A stretch of DNA of 64,000 nt from Paramecium sonneborni. Lineage: Eukaryota > Ciliophora > Oligohymenophorea > Peniculida > Parameciidae. The number at the start of each line of letters is the position of its first letter. The stretch's first letter is position 1. Made by a program: the position numbers and the translations under genes. Under the pieces are notes generated by a model. The model made no database searches, had not been told where the DNA came from, and saw nothing but the letters and a program-made list of their open reading frames with translations. This document shows, piece after piece, positions 61,145-64,000 of the stretch. The stretch is taken from positions 281,562-345,561 of the forward strand of contig CAJJDN010000032.1 in assembly GCA_905182985.1 (NCBI GenBank), read 5' to 3'.

Positions 61145-62540
61145 TCAAATTAATTAGCATGAAGAACTTGTACAGCAAGGATTTCGTTTTTAATGTTATA
61201 TAATTAAATTTGAACTCATTTACTATTCTGAGTTACTCCAATTTTCTAATTACATTTTTTACTAATCTTAAGGCTTAATTGATGTTGACTGTAATGGAGT
61301 AGAATCATAGGCTTTTTAATTTGAAGATTGAAAGTTAGAATCAAGTAACTAATGTGATTACATTTATTCATACATATTCTATTAAATTATTTTATGAGTC
61401 GGCAATCTCTAAATTATGACTTTCTGATAGAATAACTTCTTATTCTTCATTGTAAACTTAAAGAACGAGTTAACTATTTTAACTGATATCAGGACGATTT
61501 TTCTAAATTATTAATAATGATTTAGAAATATTTTCATCAGTAATGAATGTCTTTATTTCTTCTTTTTTATTTTTTTTATCTGTTTAAAGATCTTTAGGAG
61601 GCCTAATCTAAATTAATCCATATACCAAAAATTAGTTTAAATGTTAGGTTATAAACCTTAAAATTTAAGTTCTAATTAATTTTCTTCAATTTAATTACTT
61701 AATTGAGTAAGATTTTTTCTCTAAAGAAAAACTATTTTATCTTATGATTCAGGTTTTAGAACTTAAAGCATTCTATTAAACAAACATTAATAAACATCTT
61801 CAATAATATAAAGTTTATGTATCCTTCCATAATAATTTTATTCACAACTTTTCACAAATTCTACAAATTCATTTGTAATTAGATGTGTTATTTATCTTAG
61901 ATTGCTCAAATCAATCAAAATTATTGTTGATTCAATATAATAAGATATTAAAACATCTCTAATTAGCAAATTTAATAAATAATCAAAACCTATTTTAAAT
62001 TCTTCGAGTTTGTACTATCAAAATAAATGACTAAAATATTACTTTAAGAGCTTTTTATAAGTCAATTATGATTACTGGCCGAAAACGTTTATCATGTCCG
62101 TGTATGTAAATAACCCCATTTAACTATTAAAATGAAATTAAAAATATACCACAACAGAGTTTGGAGGATTTGATAAACTAATATTGTTTTTCCACAAAAG
62201 ATGTTGCTTTAAAACCTTTTTAATAATCTTAAGAATAATAATACATGAATAGTGTTTGTAATTTCATAATCACAATATGATAAAATTCTTAAGTAATCAC
62301 TATCTTACCATCTATGAAAATATTATTAAATATTACTCTTTAGGTAATCGTAAAGGTGGTATGTTAATCAATGCTTTCTTTAATTTGTTTAGTTACTCTT
62401 ATTCTATTGGTTCCATTTAAATATTCTCAAATATTTTTCTTTCAATCTTTCCTGCAATAATAACCTTATCAGCTATTTTTTTTTAAAAGATACATACATC
62501 CAGGTTCTATTATTTTTTCTTTTTTTATATAGTCAATCAT
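61145..62540 (-). CDS. CRAL-TRIO (Sec14-like) lipid-binding protein
   Basis: N-terminal helical part LPKEWQDSDYLRILSYCDYE, IIKKVLKQHLLWKNN as in the CRAL-TRIO N-terminus. The lipid-binding domain reads LNGVIYIHGHDKRFRPVIII, STIILIDLSNLRQI, EFVEFVKSCEQNYYGRIHKL, YIIED and PESQDKIVFL. After a 23-nt intron an acidic, Gln-rich tail follows with IADSQNNLIEY, and the end is KRNPCCTSSSC, possibly lipid-modified Cys. At least seven introns, one of only 17 nt (62228-62244). Start at 62540 is supported by a 25-nt intron (62473-62497); Met at 62416 is an alternative. Such proteins carry phosphatidylinositol or other lipids between membranes. Confidence 0.85.
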
Positions 62541-62546
62541 ATTATA

Positions 62547-63143
62547 ATGTAAATTAATTAAGCTCTCCCAATACATTGTGCTTATTGTTTTGATATTCTG
62601 CTAGCATCTTTATAAAAAAAAGATGTACCTAAACCAACCTTTTAAGAATTTGATGTTCCAGTTTTTGTTACTTTTCATACAAATAAAGAAGATTTGAGAG
62701 GGTGTATAGGAACATTTTCACCAGGTCCTTTGAGTTAACAATTAGCTAAATATACTTATTTATCAGCCTTTAAGGATAGTAGGTTCCCTCCTATATAAAT
62801 GAAAGAATTAGATTCTTTAGATGTTGGAGTGAGTTTATTAGTGAACTTTTAAAAAGGAAAAAAGTGGAATCAATGGGAAGTAGGAAAACATGGAATTATT
62901 ATTGATTTCTAAGAGGGGGGAAGAGGTAAATATATCTAATAATTTTTAGAATATGGAGCTACTTTTCTACCAGAAGTAGCAGCTGAATAAGAATGGGATG
63001 TTAACACAACTTTAGAACATTTGATTGCAAAGGCAGGATATAGAAAGAATTACTAAAATGTATTAGACAAGATTGATTTAACAACTTATGAAACATCTAA
63101 AGCTAAATTGACTTATGCTGAATATTTAGAATTGAAGAAATGA
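62547..63143 (+). CDS. AMMECR1: AMMECR1 family protein
   Basis: Intronless, 198 residues. Diagnostic segments: PVFVTFHTNKEDLRGCIGTF, SAFKDSRFPP, ELDSLDVGVSLL, GKHGIIIDFQEGGRGKYI, YGATFLPEVAAEQEWD. RGCIGTF is the near-invariant core motif of the family. The molecular function is unknown, though the protein is conserved in eukaryotes, archaea and bacteria. The start codon lies 6 nt from the divergent CRAL-TRIO start. Confidence 0.92.
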
Positions 63144-63159
63144 TCAATATATATAAATT

Positions 63160-63495
63160 ATGAATGATGATTTCGATAATGTGGCATTCATCCCAAATTA
63201 GATTGCAGAAAAAGCATTTTAAAAAGGCGTGACTGAAGGAAAAGCCAAAGTTGATGCTAACATTTATAATGATTCTTATATTAAAGGATGGAATCAAGGA
63301 GCAATAGTAGGCATGATTGAATCTCAAATATCCATTTTGAAAATTATTGATCCTACTCTTTCAATTCAAAAATATGAAGAACAATTAAAAAAATTAGAAT
63401 CTATAGAGGATCTAATCAAATTAAGGAAAACCCTAACTATGTTATATCCATTAAAAGGACTTATATAATTGAAAAAACAAAGTTTGGATTTCTGA
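63160..63495 (+). CDS. Yae1/Lto1-like protein, 111 residues
   Basis: Intronless. The region KGVTEGKAKVDANIYNDSYI followed by KGWNQGAIVGMIESQ has the spaced-glycine pattern (G-x3-G ... GW-x2-G-x3-G) of the Yae1 N-terminal domain found in Yae1 and Lto1. Those proteins form an adaptor that delivers the iron-sulfur cluster machinery to the ribosome recycling factor ABCE1. The C-terminal half is helical. It follows AMMECR1 by 16 nt on the same strand. Confidence 0.6.
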
Positions 63496-63510
63496 TATTT
63501 TATAATCAAA

Positions 63511-63809
63511 TCATGGTTTTTTACGAGGGTTTCTTTTAGCTAAAGCTGCTTATGTTTCATCTTTTTTTAATCTTAAGAATTTCTCTAAAACAACTTTATC
63601 ATCTAATTTCAATTATTCTAAATGACTCTAAACTTTTTATTCCAATGTCAATGTACTATTTTAATCTAAGAATGGCTACTCTTTCTAATAATATGTCTGT
63701 ATTGCTTTATAGACAACAATTTTACTTGATATCTCTACAATGATCCTTTTGATAATTTTGATATATTTAGAAACATTGATGTTTCTCTAATAGGTTATTA
63801 TTCATTCAT
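63511..63809 (-). CDS. Small hypothetical basic protein, 77 residues
   Basis: Introns of 34 and 31 nt join MNEQQPIRETSMFLNISKLS, NTDILLERVAILRLKQYIDI and NDKVVLEKFLRLKKDETQAA, ending AKRNPRKKP. The total is exactly 78 codons. A helical middle and basic C-terminus. No family recognised. Its stop is 16 nt from that of the Yae1-like gene (convergent). Confidence 0.55.
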
Positions 63810-64000
63810 TTTTTATTTTTATTTATTTAATCCTAATCAATAAACAAAAACAATCTATAACTAAAACATTTTCAAATTTCTATTCTTACATTTTGCCAAT
63901 CATTTTTATAAGTAATATAGATATTAAATTAAGCACTTAAACAAATTTCCATAATAAATACTATATTCTAAATATAATTATTTTTTCACAATTATTCAGA
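63810..64000. other. Intergenic to window end
   Basis: AT-rich, no frame with coding character. Confidence 0.4.

Overview
The window looks like a piece of a ciliate somatic (macronuclear) chromosome, most probably from Paramecium. Three observations support this. Long frames only open when TAA and TAG are read as glutamine and TGA is the only stop. Frames are joined by tiny introns of about 17-46 nt, mostly 22-31 nt, starting GT and ending TAG, AAG or CAG. One gene (37854-38978, minus) is a typical trichocyst matrix protein. The sequence is very AT-rich and genes lie tens of bases apart on both strands. All reading frames below use this code; exon joins were made by eye, by restoring frame across GT...AG intervals.

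Left part (1-13 kb): an ankyrin-repeat remnant, a large hybrid histidine kinase, two small secreted proteins (SIMPL/YggE-like and CAP/SCP), a cyclin, a multi-exon membrane protein and an H-type-lectin-like secreted protein. At 10243 a single N separates two copies, identical by eye, of a 1213-bp block (9030-10242 and 10244-11456). I read this as two overlapping contigs joined without merging, so the second copy is probably not biological.

Centre (13-39 kb): a PH-like plus protein kinase gene, a RING-CH plus FHA protein, a dual-specificity phosphatase, two long coiled-coil ORFs in the same frame separated by one TGA, an SF-assemblin, an amino-acid transporter, a mitochondrial NAD-isocitrate dehydrogenase subunit, a second kinase, an Enhancer-of-zeste-type SET protein, a starch-binding (CBM20) protein and the trichocyst matrix protein.

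Right part (39-64 kb): an EF-hand pseudogene, a kinesin, a gene-poor stretch of 1.8 kb, and a 9.5-kb gene for a secreted protein of about 3150 residues with three 51-residue repeats, an acidic Pro-Lys-Glu tract, a poly-Gln tract and ten tandem modules of about 212 residues resembling laminin-G/concanavalin folds. This giant protein is the most interesting object in the window. After it come a compact ubiquitin protease, a third kinase, a probable membrane or mitochondrial protein, a CRAL-TRIO protein, AMMECR1, a Yae1-like protein and several small unknown genes.

The genes do not form one pathway. Recurrent themes are ciliate cell architecture and secretion (trichocyst protein, SF-assemblin, coiled coils, kinesin, secreted lectin-like proteins) and signalling (histidine kinase, three protein kinases, phosphatase, cyclin).
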